From positions 1 through 63,757 of the forward strand of contig NZ_JAPFQA010000023.1 in the NCBI RefSeq assembly GCF_027563465.1: a DNA stretch of 63,757 bases, written 5' to 3'. The stretch is from Mesorhizobium qingshengii (GTDB taxonomy: Bacteria > Pseudomonadota > Alphaproteobacteria > Rhizobiales > Rhizobiaceae). The notes below the pieces were generated by a model. The model searched no databases. It had not been told where the DNA came from and saw only the letters and a program-made list of their open reading frames with translations. The translations under genes and the position numbers were made by a program. Below, piece after piece: positions 16,280-24,703 of this stretch (positions within the stretch are counted from its first letter, which is position 1; each line of letters begins with the position of its first letter).

Positions 16280-17547
16280 GGGAGTCCCGCTTTGCTTGCG
16301 CCGATCAGCGCCAGCCGCGCCGTACCGGCCGCGGCTTCATCGGAAAGTGCGGACAGGAAATCGACGCCGAGCTTGCGCTGCCGGATCGCCGTCCAGGCTA
16401 GATTTGCCGCACCGCCGCCGACGCTCCTGACCGATGTCAGCGCCGGCGCGCCAAGTTCGGTAAGCCTGTGATAGCCAAGCGCTTCGATCGCGGCGATGCC
16501 CTCCAACATCGCTTTCAGATAGTCGGCGTCATCCGCTGGCCGCGGCAAAAGGCGTGGTGGCAGCGCCGGATCGGCGATCGGAAAACGCTCGCCGGCCGTG
16601 CCGAGCGGATAGTAGTCGAGGCCGGTTTCCGTCGTGGGATCGATCGCGGCGCTGAGCTCGATGATACGTGCCAGTGGAAAATGCCGTGCCAGAACCTTGC
16701 CGCCGGAATTCGACGCGCCGCCGGCCAGCCAGGCGTTGCCGAGCCGATGGCTGTAGATGCCGTAGCGCGGCGCCGAGATCGGCCGGTCGGACAGGATCTT
16801 GATGGTCAGCGAGGAGCCCAGCGCGGTGACGCCGTCGCCGATCGACGCAGCGCCAGTCGCCAGGAACGAGGCGCAGCCATCCGTGGTGCCGGCGACCACG
16901 ACCACATCGCGCGGCAAGCCGAACAGGTCCGCGGCGGCCGTGGTGAGCGTGCCGGTGACGTCGCCCGGCTCGACGACGCGCGGCAGCAAGTCCATGCGCA
17001 GTCCGGTCGCCGCGATCCAGTCCGGCCAGCGGCGGGCCTCGACGTCGTAGCCTGTCTTCAGCGCATTGTTCTCGTCGCTGACATCGAAGCGGCCGGACAA
17101 GTTTCCGGCGATCCAGTCGGCCTGGTGCAGCACCGCCGCAATGCCGGGCAGGTGCTGGAATCGCAAGGCCTTGGCGAGGCCTGAAGTCGCCCCGTGCGCG
17201 GCGCTCGCTTCCGGCGCCTTACGGGCGATCGTGGCAAGGATGGCGTCGTCGTCGACCTTGTCGTTGTACATTAGCGGCTCGGCCAACGGCCGCCCGGTGG
17301 CGTCGATCGGCAGCAGCGTGCCGGACGTGCCATCGACGGCGATCGCGCGGACGGTGGCGCGGTCGATGTTTGAAAGCAGTTCCGTCAGAGTTGCGCCAAC
17401 CGCCGCCCACCACAACGCGGGATCGCGCAGGTCCTGGCCGAACCTGTCGAGCGGAACGGCGGAACGCGCGGCAATGGAAAAATCCGGTCGCATGGCGACG
17501 GCACGCGCGCCTGAGGTGCCGATATCGATGCCGATGACAAGTGACAT
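16276..17547 (-). CDS. FGGY-family carbohydrate kinase (first of two)
   Basis: This 423-residue sugar kinase has an N-terminal phosphate-binding loop (VIGIDIGTSGARAVAM), a VDGTSGTLLPID region and C-terminal VGGGAANLAW, as in xylulokinase and ribulokinase relatives. It would phosphorylate a ketose or polyol with ATP in the cytoplasm. The start at ATG 17547 lies one base after the class II aldolase stop, which is better than the upstream in-frame codon inside that gene. Operon order aldolase, kinase, phosphatase suggests that the kinase makes the substrate for the aldolase. At 423 residues it is short for FGGY kinases, which often have 480-520. The exact sugar is unknown. Confidence 0.87.
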   Translation of the reverse strand: MSLVIGIDIGTSGARAVAMRPDFSIAARSAVPLDRFGQDLRDPALWWAAVGATLTELLSNIDRATVRAIAVDGTSGTLLPIDATGRPLAEPLMYNDKVDDDAILATIARKAPEASAAHGATSGLAKALRFQHLPGIAAVLHQADWIAGNLSGRFDVSDENNALKTGYDVEARRWPDWIAATGLRMDLLPRVVEPGDVTGTLTTAAADLFGLPRDVVVVAGTTDGCASFLATGAASIGDGVTALGSSLTIKILSDRPISAPRYGIYSHRLGNAWLAGGASNSGGKVLARHFPLARIIELSAAIDPTTETGLDYYPLGTAGERFPIADPALPPRLLPRPADDADYLKAMLEGIAAIEALGYHRLTELGAPALTSVRSVGGGAANLAWTAIRQRKLGVDFLSALSDEAAAGTARLALIGASKAGLP

Positions 17548-17548
17548 G

Positions 17549-18592
17549 TCAGCCACCGGCGGCATTCAGCTTCTGGCGATATTGCTCGGCGTCCCAGTTC
17601 ACCAGTTCGTCGTTCTCCGCATCAGTGAGATAGTTCAACGTCGCTGTAACATCGACCCGCGCCGTCACGTCGGCAAGGCAACGTTGCATGGCGTCGGCGC
17701 CGGGACCGGCATCGCCGCGCATCAGGACGCCAGCGCCGGGGAACAGGATCGCCGCTGGCGCCTTGCCCAGCCGCGCGACAACGCGCGCCACATCCTCGCC
17801 GGGTCTCGCCACTGCAGAGCCCTGGCCGAGGAAGATGACGTGGTCGGGATAGAGGCTGCCGGCCTCCGCCATGCGACGGCTTTCCGGATCGAGGGCAACC
17901 GCATGGGCTTCGACATCCGCCGGCAATCGGTAGAAGCTGTCGCCGGCTAGCCTCGTCAAGGCGGCAATGTCGGGCGCGGCAGTCGCGCGCGCCGGCCGTG
18001 CCAGCAGCGACCTGACGCGGCGCAGCAGAAGCTCCGCCTCGGCGACGGTTTCGGCGGCGACGACCAGCCCGTGATTGCCAAGGATCAGCACGCCGACACC
18101 AGGCCGAAGTCTTTCGGAAATGCCGCGCGCGAGCGGCAGGCCCGGCCGGAAATAGGGCACATGGGCCCATTCGATCCCGTCGAGCCGCCTGGCAAATTCG
18201 GTCTCGCCGTTGGCCTGTACGGCAAGCGAGATCGTGTCGACACAGTGGACATGCAGAACGACGCGTTGCGGCATCAAGGCGTGCACCGTGGTCTCGATCG
18301 ACGGGCGCAGCCCGCGCGGGTTGAGCGCAGCAATGGTGAAGGCCAGCGGCTGGTCGGCGGCGCGGTCGCGCTGTTCGACGGCCTTGAGCAGCGGCGACAT
18401 TGCCACCGGCACCATGATGTCCCTGGCGGTCGCGTCTTTCAGCCAGGTGCCGGAGGCCTTGATCCACAGGGTGCCGCCGGCTTTCAGCGACGTGTTGCCG
18501 CCCGCCGCCTGGGTCAGGTGCGGGCTCTGCCCGATGCTGGCCGAAAGCGTGCGCAAGGCAGCCAGTTCCTGCGCGTCTGCTTGGGTCGCCAT
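17549..18592 (-). CDS. Class II aldolase/adducin family protein
   Basis: The protein has 347 residues, with the class II aldolase fold in the N-terminal 200 residues. TQAAGGNTSLKAGGTLWIKASG is the phosphate-binding loop region, VLHVHCVDT carries the zinc-binding His pair, and GNHGLVVAAETVAEAE carries a further His ligand. The C-terminal 130 residues extend beyond simple fuculose- or rhamnulose-phosphate aldolases (about 215-275). The family cleaves sugar phosphates to dihydroxyacetone phosphate and an aldehyde, or epimerises them. It is the first gene of a minus-strand operon with a kinase and a phosphatase and is divergent from a DeoR regulator. The substrate is inferred only as a phosphorylated ketose. 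Confidence 0.83.
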   Translation of the reverse strand: MATQADAQELAALRTLSASIGQSPHLTQAAGGNTSLKAGGTLWIKASGTWLKDATARDIMVPVAMSPLLKAVEQRDRAADQPLAFTIAALNPRGLRPSIETTVHALMPQRVVLHVHCVDTISLAVQANGETEFARRLDGIEWAHVPYFRPGLPLARGISERLRPGVGVLILGNHGLVVAAETVAEAELLLRRVRSLLARPARATAAPDIAALTRLAGDSFYRLPADVEAHAVALDPESRRMAEAGSLYPDHVIFLGQGSAVARPGEDVARVVARLGKAPAAILFPGAGVLMRGDAGPGADAMQRCLADVTARVDVTATLNYLTDAENDELVNWDAEQYRQKLNAAGG

Positions 18593-18693
18593 GGTGCCTT
18601 TCCTCCAACGGTTTGGCTGTGTCTCGCACGAAATCCCGTCACCGGGATTGATGTCGGGCTGATATCGCAGATACGAGCAATCTACGTCAACAA

Positions 18694-18708
18694 TGATCTA
18701 ATATCATC
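18694..18708. promoter_or_regulatory. Inverted repeat between divergent aldolase and DeoR genes
   Basis: ATGAT-CTAAT-ATCAT is a perfect 15-base inverted repeat in an AT-rich part of the divergent promoter region. It could serve as operator for the DeoR-type regulator at 18787, controlling both operons. Confidence 0.35.
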
Positions 18709-18786
18709 AAAACTGGCTTTGCAATCGCGCCAATGTTGAGTAAGTTTCGCCAGTCACCGTGGAAGAGGGCATTCGGGAGGAAAGAG

Positions 18787-19566
18787 TTGAGCGATTCCGG
18801 CCGCCAGCGTCAGATCGTCGAACTGCTGCGGGATCGCCCGTTCGCCTCGGTGCGCGAGCTGCAGGAGCGGCTTGGCGTTTCGGCGGCGACGGTCAGGCGC
18901 GACATCGACAAGATCGACGAGGCCGGTGAAGCGCGGAAGGTCTATGGCGGCATCTCGGCGCTTGACGGCGCTTCGCAGGGCGTTGCCTATGCCATGCCCT
19001 ATGATGAGAACCGCGACCTCGCGGTCGAGGCCAAGCGGCAGATCGCCGCCCTTGCCGCGACCATGGTGCGCGACGGCGATGCGGTCATCGTCCATGGCGG
19101 CTCGACCTGCTTCCACCTCGGGGTCAAGCTCGCCGAGCGCAACATCCGCCTCTATACCAACTCGATGCCGCTCGCGGCCTATCTGAGCGATCACGGCCAT
19201 TGCAGCCTGACGGTTGCCGGCGGCGAACTGCATCGCGAACCCGGCATCATCCACTCGCTCACCCAGGGCATCCCCTTCTATGCCTCGAAATTCTTTCTCG
19301 GCGCGCAAGGCCTTGGCCAGGAAGGCGTGCTGGAATCGCATCCGCTGCTGGTGCGCTCCATCGTCGAGCTCAGCCTGTGCGCCGACCAGATCGTGGTGCT
19401 GGCCGACAGCCGCAAACTGTCGATCCACGCGCGCAATGTCGCCCTGCCGCTCTCCCGCATCGGCACGCTGGTGACCGATGATGGCCTCTCCGACACCGAT
19501 GCGCGCATGCTGGAGGACGCCGGCGTCATGGTGCGCATCGCTCCTTCCTCGGGAGCAGTCCAGTGA
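18787..19566 (+). CDS. DeoR/GlpR family transcriptional regulator
   Basis: This 259-residue regulator has a classic DeoR layout. The N-terminal winged helix-turn-helix (about residues 5-57) has RQRQIVELLRDRPFASVREL and LGVSAATVRRDIDKID, followed by KVYGGI. The C-terminal DeoRC sensor domain has VHGGSTCFHLG and YTNSMPLAAYL, as in regulators that bind sugar phosphates. TTG 18787 is preferred over ATG 18733 because GGGAGGAAAG lies directly upstream and the protein then has normal family length. Its stop overlaps the next kinase start (GTGA), so regulator and kinase are translated together. It likely controls both divergent sugar operons. Confidence 0.9.
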   Translation: MSDSGRQRQIVELLRDRPFASVRELQERLGVSAATVRRDIDKIDEAGEARKVYGGISALDGASQGVAYAMPYDENRDLAVEAKRQIAALAATMVRDGDAVIVHGGSTCFHLGVKLAERNIRLYTNSMPLAAYLSDHGHCSLTVAGGELHREPGIIHSLTQGIPFYASKFFLGAQGLGQEGVLESHPLLVRSIVELSLCADQIVVLADSRKLSIHARNVALPLSRIGTLVTDDGLSDTDARMLEDAGVMVRIAPSSGAVQ

Positions 19567-20942
19567 AAGTGGCGGTGCTCGACTTCGGCAAGACCAATTC
19601 GAAGCTGTTTGTCTTCGGTCAGGACGGACGCATCCTCGACGAGCGCCGGACGCAGCCGAAATGGGTGCGCCAAGGCGGCTTCAGCGTGCTCGACGAGGCC
19701 GAGCTCCACGACTGGGTACTCAGTGCCGTCGCCGCCGCAGTCGACGGCCACGGGGTGGAAGGGCTGATGGTGTCGGGCCATGGCTGTACCTTTGCCCTGG
19801 TCGACGAGACGGCGCTGACGCATCCGATCCTCGACTACGAACAGGAGCCGCCGGCCGGGATTGCCGCGCGGATCGATCGCCGCATTCCGGATTTCGCCGA
19901 AACCTTCTCGCCGCAACTGCCGCTCGGCTTCAACTATGGCCGGCATATGTTGTGGCTGCAGGAGGTCGAGCCCGACGCTTTCGCGGCGGCGAAAGCGATC
20001 CTCGGCTATCCGCAATACTGGAGCTGGCGCCTCGGCGGCCGGCCGGTCTCGGAAGTGTCTTATCTCGGCTGCCATTCGCATTTGTGGGCACCACGCAAGC
20101 GTGATTTCTCCTCGCTGGTCGATGCCCAGGGATGGCGCGGCCGGATGCCTTCCTTCGAACGCGCCGGTACCGTCATCGGCGAGCGGCGCCTCGGCGATAC
20201 GGCACGACCGGTCGCCATCCACAATGGCGTCCATGACTCGAATGCGGCGCTGCATGCCTATCGCCGGCAAGAGCTTGGTCCGGTCACCGTCGTTTCGACC
20301 GGTACCTGGGTCATCGTGCTCAATCCCGATTGCCCGCTCGACGCGCTCGACCGTGACCGCGACATGCTGGTCAACGTCGATGTCGATGGCGGCCCGGTGC
20401 CGACCATCCGCTTCATGGGCGGACGCGAGTTCGCTGTTATCAGCGGCGGCTGGCAAGGGACGATCGCCCTGTCCTCGATCCAGCGGGTGATCGACGCCGG
20501 CATCATGGCCCTGCCGAGTTTCGCACCCGGCGGACCGATGTCCGGCCATTCCGGCGAAATCATCGGCGGTACGCCCGGCGCCGAGGAACGGGCGGCCGTA
20601 GCGCTGCTCTACGTGGCGCTGATGGTCGACCTTTCGCTCGATCTCATCCATTCGCTAGACACCGTCATCGTCGATGGCGGGTTGAACAATGGCGGCCTGC
20701 TCGCCAGCCTGCTGGCGCAACTGCGTCCCGGCCAGGCCTTCCTGCAGGGTGCCACGCTGGAAGGCAGCGCCACGGGTGCCGCTGCGCTCGCCTTCGAGAG
20801 CGTCGGGCGCGAATTCGCCGCGGACGTGCCGCAGCCGGTGCGCGCTTCGGGTTTTACGGGGTTGGCCGGCTATCGTGACGACTGGCGCGCCTTCGCCATG
20901 GACCGCGGCATTGCCGGCGTAGCGGCGGGAGGCACGCGATGA
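19563..20942 (+). CDS. FGGY-family carbohydrate kinase (second)
   Basis: This 459-residue kinase starts with VAVLDFGKTNSKLFVFG (a variant phosphate-binding loop) and contains VSGHGCTFALVDE, VSTGTWVIVLNP and, near the C-terminus, VIVDGGLNNGGLLASLLAQL. The pattern resembles fuculokinase/rhamnulokinase-like FGGY proteins more than glycerol kinase. It starts at GTG 19563 overlapping the DeoR stop. Its own stop overlaps an ATG (ATGA, 20939-20942) that opens a broken gene. The epimerase at 21153 would provide a ketose for phosphorylation. It is clearly different in sequence from the kinase at 16276, so the locus holds two FGGY kinases. Confidence 0.88.
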   Translation: MKVAVLDFGKTNSKLFVFGQDGRILDERRTQPKWVRQGGFSVLDEAELHDWVLSAVAAAVDGHGVEGLMVSGHGCTFALVDETALTHPILDYEQEPPAGIAARIDRRIPDFAETFSPQLPLGFNYGRHMLWLQEVEPDAFAAAKAILGYPQYWSWRLGGRPVSEVSYLGCHSHLWAPRKRDFSSLVDAQGWRGRMPSFERAGTVIGERRLGDTARPVAIHNGVHDSNAALHAYRRQELGPVTVVSTGTWVIVLNPDCPLDALDRDRDMLVNVDVDGGPVPTIRFMGGREFAVISGGWQGTIALSSIQRVIDAGIMALPSFAPGGPMSGHSGEIIGGTPGAEERAAVALLYVALMVDLSLDLIHSLDTVIVDGGLNNGGLLASLLAQLRPGQAFLQGATLEGSATGAAALAFESVGREFAADVPQPVRASGFTGLAGYRDDWRAFAMDRGIAGVAAGGTR

Positions 20943-21112
20943 CCGCGACCGCCAAGGCCGAGACGGCACGCCAGCCGGTGGTGGAATGTGGCACAACCGT
21001 CCGAGGCAACCGTGCTGCTCGGCTCGAAGCTGATCACCGCCGAGAGCCTGAAGGACCACAAGGGCTGGATCACGGCCCGCCGATCCGACCAACATGGGCG
21101 CGGCCGACTTGA
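20939..21112 (+). pseudogene. Truncated gene between kinase and epimerase
   Basis: An ATG coupled to the kinase stop opens a 57-codon frame (MTATAKAETARQPVVECG...) that loses protein-like character after about 15 codons. A second frame (from GTG 20988: VLLGSKLITAESLKDHKGW) looks more protein-like and then runs into the untranslated leader of the epimerase gene. This is what a deletion joining the first codons of one gene to the tail of another would leave. The lost genes are not identifiable; transporter genes would be usual here. Confidence 0.45.
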
Positions 21113-21152
21113 CCCGGCCGCGCCCGTTCCCGTCCGCAAACCGGAGACGATC

Positions 21153-22046
21153 ATGTCGCGCATCGGAATCCATTCCTTCGTCTGGTCGGCAAGTTCGGCG
21201 CAGGCCGAGCTCGAGCGGACGCTGGCCAACACCAGGGAGGCTGGCTTCGGCCTGATCGAGTTCTCCTATCTCGATCCCGCCAATGTCGATATCGGCAGGC
21301 TAGCTAGGCGCATCGCCGATCTCGGGCTCGGCGTGGCGATCAGCATCGGCTTGCCGGCCGACGGCGACATCTCCAGCCCTGACAAGGCGGTTGCCGCGCG
21401 CGGTGCCGACATCCTCAACAACACCATCGCGCTGACGCGCGATCTCGGCGGCCAGAAGGTCGGCGGTATCCTCTCGGCCAGTCATGGACTGCAGGTCGAG
21501 GCGCCGACGCGCGATCAATGGAACCGCAGCGCTGCCACGCTGGCGAAGGTCGCCGATACGGCCAAGGCGGCCGGCGTCACGCTCAACCTCGAAATCGTCA
21601 ACCGCTTCGAAAGCAACCTGCTCAACACCGCCGCGCAAGGCCTGGCCTTCATCGAGGATACCGGTTCGGACAACATCTTCCTGCATCTGGACACCTTCCA
21701 CATGAACATCGAGGAGGCCGATGTCGGGATAGCCATCCGCCACGCCGCAGGCAAGATCGGCTATGTCCATATCGGCGAGAGCCATCGCGGCTTCCTCGGC
21801 ACCGGCAACATCGACTTCGCCGCGGTCTTCGATGCGCTGACGGCCATCGGCTACAGCGACGACCTCAGCTTCGAATCCTTCTCGTCGGAGATCGTCGATG
21901 AGAACCTGTCGAAGAAAACCGCCATCTGGCGCAATCTGTGGACCGACAACATGGCGCTCGCCAAGCATGCCCGCGCCTTCATCGGCCTCGGACTGGAGAC
22001 GGCGCGGCGCAAGGCCGAGCTTGTCTCGGCGCAGCATAAACCGTAA
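21153..22046 (+). CDS. Ketose 3-epimerase (L-ribulose/D-tagatose/D-psicose 3-epimerase family)
   Basis: This 297-residue TIM-barrel sugar isomerase/epimerase has the metal-site residues of the D-tagatose 3-epimerase family in order: NLEIVNRFE (catalytic Glu), HLDTFHMN (Asp and His), HIGESHRGFLG, and LSFESFSSEI (second catalytic Glu). From memory it is very similar along its length to the L-ribulose 3-epimerase characterised from Mesorhizobium loti. It interconverts ketoses at C3 using a divalent metal. ATG 21153 was chosen because the family starts with an MxxIGIHSFVW-type sequence there. In context it would feed a ketose to the kinase at 19563. Confidence 0.9.
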   Translation: MSRIGIHSFVWSASSAQAELERTLANTREAGFGLIEFSYLDPANVDIGRLARRIADLGLGVAISIGLPADGDISSPDKAVAARGADILNNTIALTRDLGGQKVGGILSASHGLQVEAPTRDQWNRSAATLAKVADTAKAAGVTLNLEIVNRFESNLLNTAAQGLAFIEDTGSDNIFLHLDTFHMNIEEADVGIAIRHAAGKIGYVHIGESHRGFLGTGNIDFAAVFDALTAIGYSDDLSFESFSSEIVDENLSKKTAIWRNLWTDNMALAKHARAFIGLGLETARRKAELVSAQHKP

Positions 22047-22067
22047 CCCGCCGTCTAACCGGATGTA

Positions 22068-22086
22068 GCGCCGCGTCACGCGGCGC
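22068..22086. terminator. GC hairpin downstream of the epimerase gene
   Basis: A perfect 8-base stem GCGCCGCG-TCA-CGCGGCGC lies 21 bases after the epimerase stop. It lacks a T-run, so it may be a weak terminator or an RNA-stabilising hairpin. Confidence 0.35.
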
Positions 22087-22177
22087 ACGATGCCGCCATT
22101 GCCCGCGGCAGGGGCATCGGCTATCTGACCGTCCAGGCACATGATGCCAGCACAACGGACCAGACGGAGCCCAGGGC

Positions 22178-22531
22178 ATGACACGCAAGACGATCCTCAA
22201 ATTCGGCTCCGTCGAGAACGCGGAAGCCGGCGACCTTGCCGGCTGGGTCGTAGTCGAGGGCAAGCCGACCATGAAGACCGCGGTCCAGCACACGACCGAG
22301 GACGGCAAGGTGATGTCGGGCACATGGCAAGCGACGCCGGGCACCTATCACGCGACCTACACCGACTACGAGTTCGTGCACATGATCGCCGGCCGCATCA
22401 TCATCACGCCCGACGGTGGCGCACCGGTCGAGGTGGGCCCAGGTGACGCCTTCGTGGTGGAAGCCGATTTCAAGGGAACCTGGAAGATCGTCGAGCCGGT
22501 GACGAAGCATTTTGTGGTCAGGATTGGCTGA
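22178..22531 (+). CDS. Cupin-domain protein
   Basis: This 117-residue single-domain cupin (DUF861/EutQ-like type) shows GTWQATPGTYHATYTDYEF and HMIAGRIIITPDGG in the two cupin motifs, then VEVGPGDAFVVEADFKGTWKI. The usual His-x-His metal pair of motif 1 is replaced by YHATYTDYE. Such proteins include (S)-ureidoglycine aminohydrolase-like and sugar- or amine-binding cupins; the activity here is unknown. It stands alone, 131 bases after the epimerase gene and 210 bases before the multicopper oxidase, in the same direction as both. Confidence 0.8.
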   Translation: MTRKTILKFGSVENAEAGDLAGWVVVEGKPTMKTAVQHTTEDGKVMSGTWQATPGTYHATYTDYEFVHMIAGRIIITPDGGAPVEVGPGDAFVVEADFKGTWKIVEPVTKHFVVRIG

Positions 22532-22741
22532 AGCGGCCTGTTCGCGTGGGCTGCTGATGGTCGGCGCCCATGGCGGATCCTTGGCGCGATGGTCGCCCGC
22601 ACTGCCGATCATCGAAGAGCTTTCCAATGGCGATGATGCTGGGCCGACCAGCTTGCCCAAACGCCGCATTGACCCGGCCGGGCATCGGCGGTCTTCTTAG
22701 GATCGCCCTTGGCATTCAATGGCTGATCGAGGAGACGACGG

Positions 22742-24226
22742 ATGCATCGACGCGGTTTTCTGGCGGCGGGTCTTGCGACGGTTCTCGTGAGCCAGCGTGC
22801 CACCGCCCAGATGAAGATGGACAACATGCCCGGCATGGATATGGGCGCCGCGCCGCAAGGCGCGGCCGTGCTGCCGGAAGGAGAAGCCCTTCGCGACTTG
22901 TCCCGCCTCGCCAACGAAGCCGATACGCCCGGCCTGTTCAAGGCGAAGCTGACGGCTGAGTCCACCACGGCGCGTTTTGCGGAAGGGCTGGACACGCCGA
23001 TCCTCGGCTACAACGGCACCAGCCCCGGGCCGCTGATCGAAGCGGTCGAGGGCGACCGCGTCGAGATCACCTTCGCCAACCGGATTGCTGACGAGGCAAG
23101 CACCATCCATTGGCACGGCATGCCGGTGCCGGCCGACCAGGACGGCAATCCGATGGACCCGGTCGCGGCGGGCACCGATCGCACCTACAGCTTCGATCTG
23201 CCGGAAGGCAGCGCCGGCTCCTACTGGTACCACCCGCATCCGCACGGCAAGACGGCCGAGCAGGTCTATCGCGGCCTTGCCGGAGCGTTCGTGGTCAAGC
23301 CGAAGGCCGATCCGATCCCGGCCGCCTATGGCGACACCGTGCTGGTGTTCACCGACCTGCGCCTTGCGGCCGATGGCACCTTGCCCGACAGCACGATGAC
23401 GGACCTGATGAACGGGCGCGTCGGCGACCATGTGCTGGTCAATGGACAGAAGAATCCGGTGCTGACGGTCCCCTTCGGCACGAAGCGGCGCTTCCGGTTC
23501 TACAATGCGACCAACGCGCGCTTTTTGCGGCTCTCTTTCGACGGCGCGCCGATGACGATCATCGGAACGGATGGCGGTCTGCTGGAGGCGCCAGTCGCGG
23601 CCGACGACATCCTGCTCAGCCCGGCGGAGCGGCTTGAGCTGATTGTCTCCTTCGAGAAGCCCGGCACCGCGACGCTGTCCACGCTCGACTACGATCGCGG
23701 CTGGATGGGTGCTGGACGTCCTGCCGACGCCGGGCTGGCGCTGTTCACGGTCAATGTTTCGGAGACGCCGGCCGAGCCGGCCCCGCCATTGCCCGACAGG
23801 CTGCGGCCGATCGCGCAGTTCGGCGCTCCTGCCGTCAGCCGACGCTTCGTCTTCACCGAAACCATGACCATGAACGCCACCGGCATGGAGATGGGGTTCC
23901 TGATCAACGGCGCCGCTTTCGACATAAAGCGCGTCGACGTCGTCGCCAAGGCTGGACAGGTCGAACTCTGGGAGATCGTCAACAAGACGGACATGGATCA
24001 TCCATTCCATGTGCATGGGACGCAGTTCCAGGTGGTCGAGCATGAGCGCGGCGGCGAGATATCAAAGCCGGCCTATCGCGCCTGGAAAGACACCGTCAAC
24101 GTCGCGCGCGGAGAGACGGTGCGGCTGCTGCTGCGGCAGGACCGGCCGGGGCCGAGGATGTATCACTGCCACATCCTCGAGCACGAGCAGCTCGGCATGA
24201 TGGGCATTGTCGACGTGCAGGCATAG
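22742..24226 (+). CDS. Multicopper oxidase (CopA/CueO-like laccase family)
   Basis: This 494-residue exported three-domain oxidase has all four copper motifs: HWHG (123-126), HPHPHG (164-169), HPFHVHG (420-426) and HCHILEHE (475-482), giving type 1 and trinuclear copper sites. The N-terminus MHRRGFLAAG, with a following hydrophobic stretch, looks like a Tat-type signal; a short Met-rich segment (MKMDNMPGMDMG) follows, as in copper-handling oxidases. The likely role is oxidation of Cu(I), or of phenols or metals, in the periplasm with reduction of oxygen to water. GGAG precedes the ATG. A YqaA-like membrane gene follows after six bases. Confidence 0.92.
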   Translation: MHRRGFLAAGLATVLVSQRATAQMKMDNMPGMDMGAAPQGAAVLPEGEALRDLSRLANEADTPGLFKAKLTAESTTARFAEGLDTPILGYNGTSPGPLIEAVEGDRVEITFANRIADEASTIHWHGMPVPADQDGNPMDPVAAGTDRTYSFDLPEGSAGSYWYHPHPHGKTAEQVYRGLAGAFVVKPKADPIPAAYGDTVLVFTDLRLAADGTLPDSTMTDLMNGRVGDHVLVNGQKNPVLTVPFGTKRRFRFYNATNARFLRLSFDGAPMTIIGTDGGLLEAPVAADDILLSPAERLELIVSFEKPGTATLSTLDYDRGWMGAGRPADAGLALFTVNVSETPAEPAPPLPDRLRPIAQFGAPAVSRRFVFTETMTMNATGMEMGFLINGAAFDIKRVDVVAKAGQVELWEIVNKTDMDHPFHVHGTQFQVVEHERGGEISKPAYRAWKDTVNVARGETVRLLLRQDRPGPRMYHCHILEHEQLGMMGIVDVQA

Positions 24227-24232
24227 TCAGGC

Positions 24233-24667
24233 GTGGTGGCGCTTTATGGCGCGCTGTTCCTCAGCGCGTTCCTCGCGGCAACCATCCTGCCGGTCTCATC
24301 GGAAGTGGTGCTCGCCGGCCTGATCGTCGCGGGCCGCGGTGATCCGGGACTGCTCCTTATGGTGGCCACGGTCGGCAACACGCTCGGCTCCGTGGTGAAC
24401 TGGGTTCTGGGGCGTGGCATCGACTCGCTCCGGAACAGGCGCTGGTTCCCCGTCACTCCCGATCGCTATGAGCAGGCAAGCCGAATCTTCCGGCGCTTTG
24501 GCGAATGGACACTGCTGTTTGCCTGGCTGCCGGTCGTCGGAGATGCCTTCACCATCGCGGCGGGCGCGGCACGCGTGAACCTCGGTGTGTTCGTCGCTCT
24601 TGTCGCAATAGGCAAGGCCGCACGCTATGCGGTGATCGTTGCGGGGGGATTATGGGCGATGGCGTGA
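24233..24667 (+). CDS. YqaA family (SNARE-associated/DedA-like) membrane protein
   Basis: This 144-residue inner-membrane protein has about four hydrophobic segments. The pattern SAFLAATILPVSSEVVLAGLI, then VATVGNTLGSVVNWVLGRG and FAWLPVVGDAFTIAAGAA, is that of small YqaA/DedA-related proteins. Many members are associated with membrane lipid turnover or metal resistance, but the role of this one is unknown. The start is GTG 24233 (two GTGs in a row), six bases after the multicopper oxidase stop, so the two are probably co-transcribed. Confidence 0.82.
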   Translation: MVALYGALFLSAFLAATILPVSSEVVLAGLIVAGRGDPGLLLMVATVGNTLGSVVNWVLGRGIDSLRNRRWFPVTPDRYEQASRIFRRFGEWTLLFAWLPVVGDAFTIAAGAARVNLGVFVALVAIGKAARYAVIVAGGLWAMA

Positions 24668-24703
24668 ACAGCCGCCCTCATCGTCGCCCGCAAGCGGTAT
24701 GTT

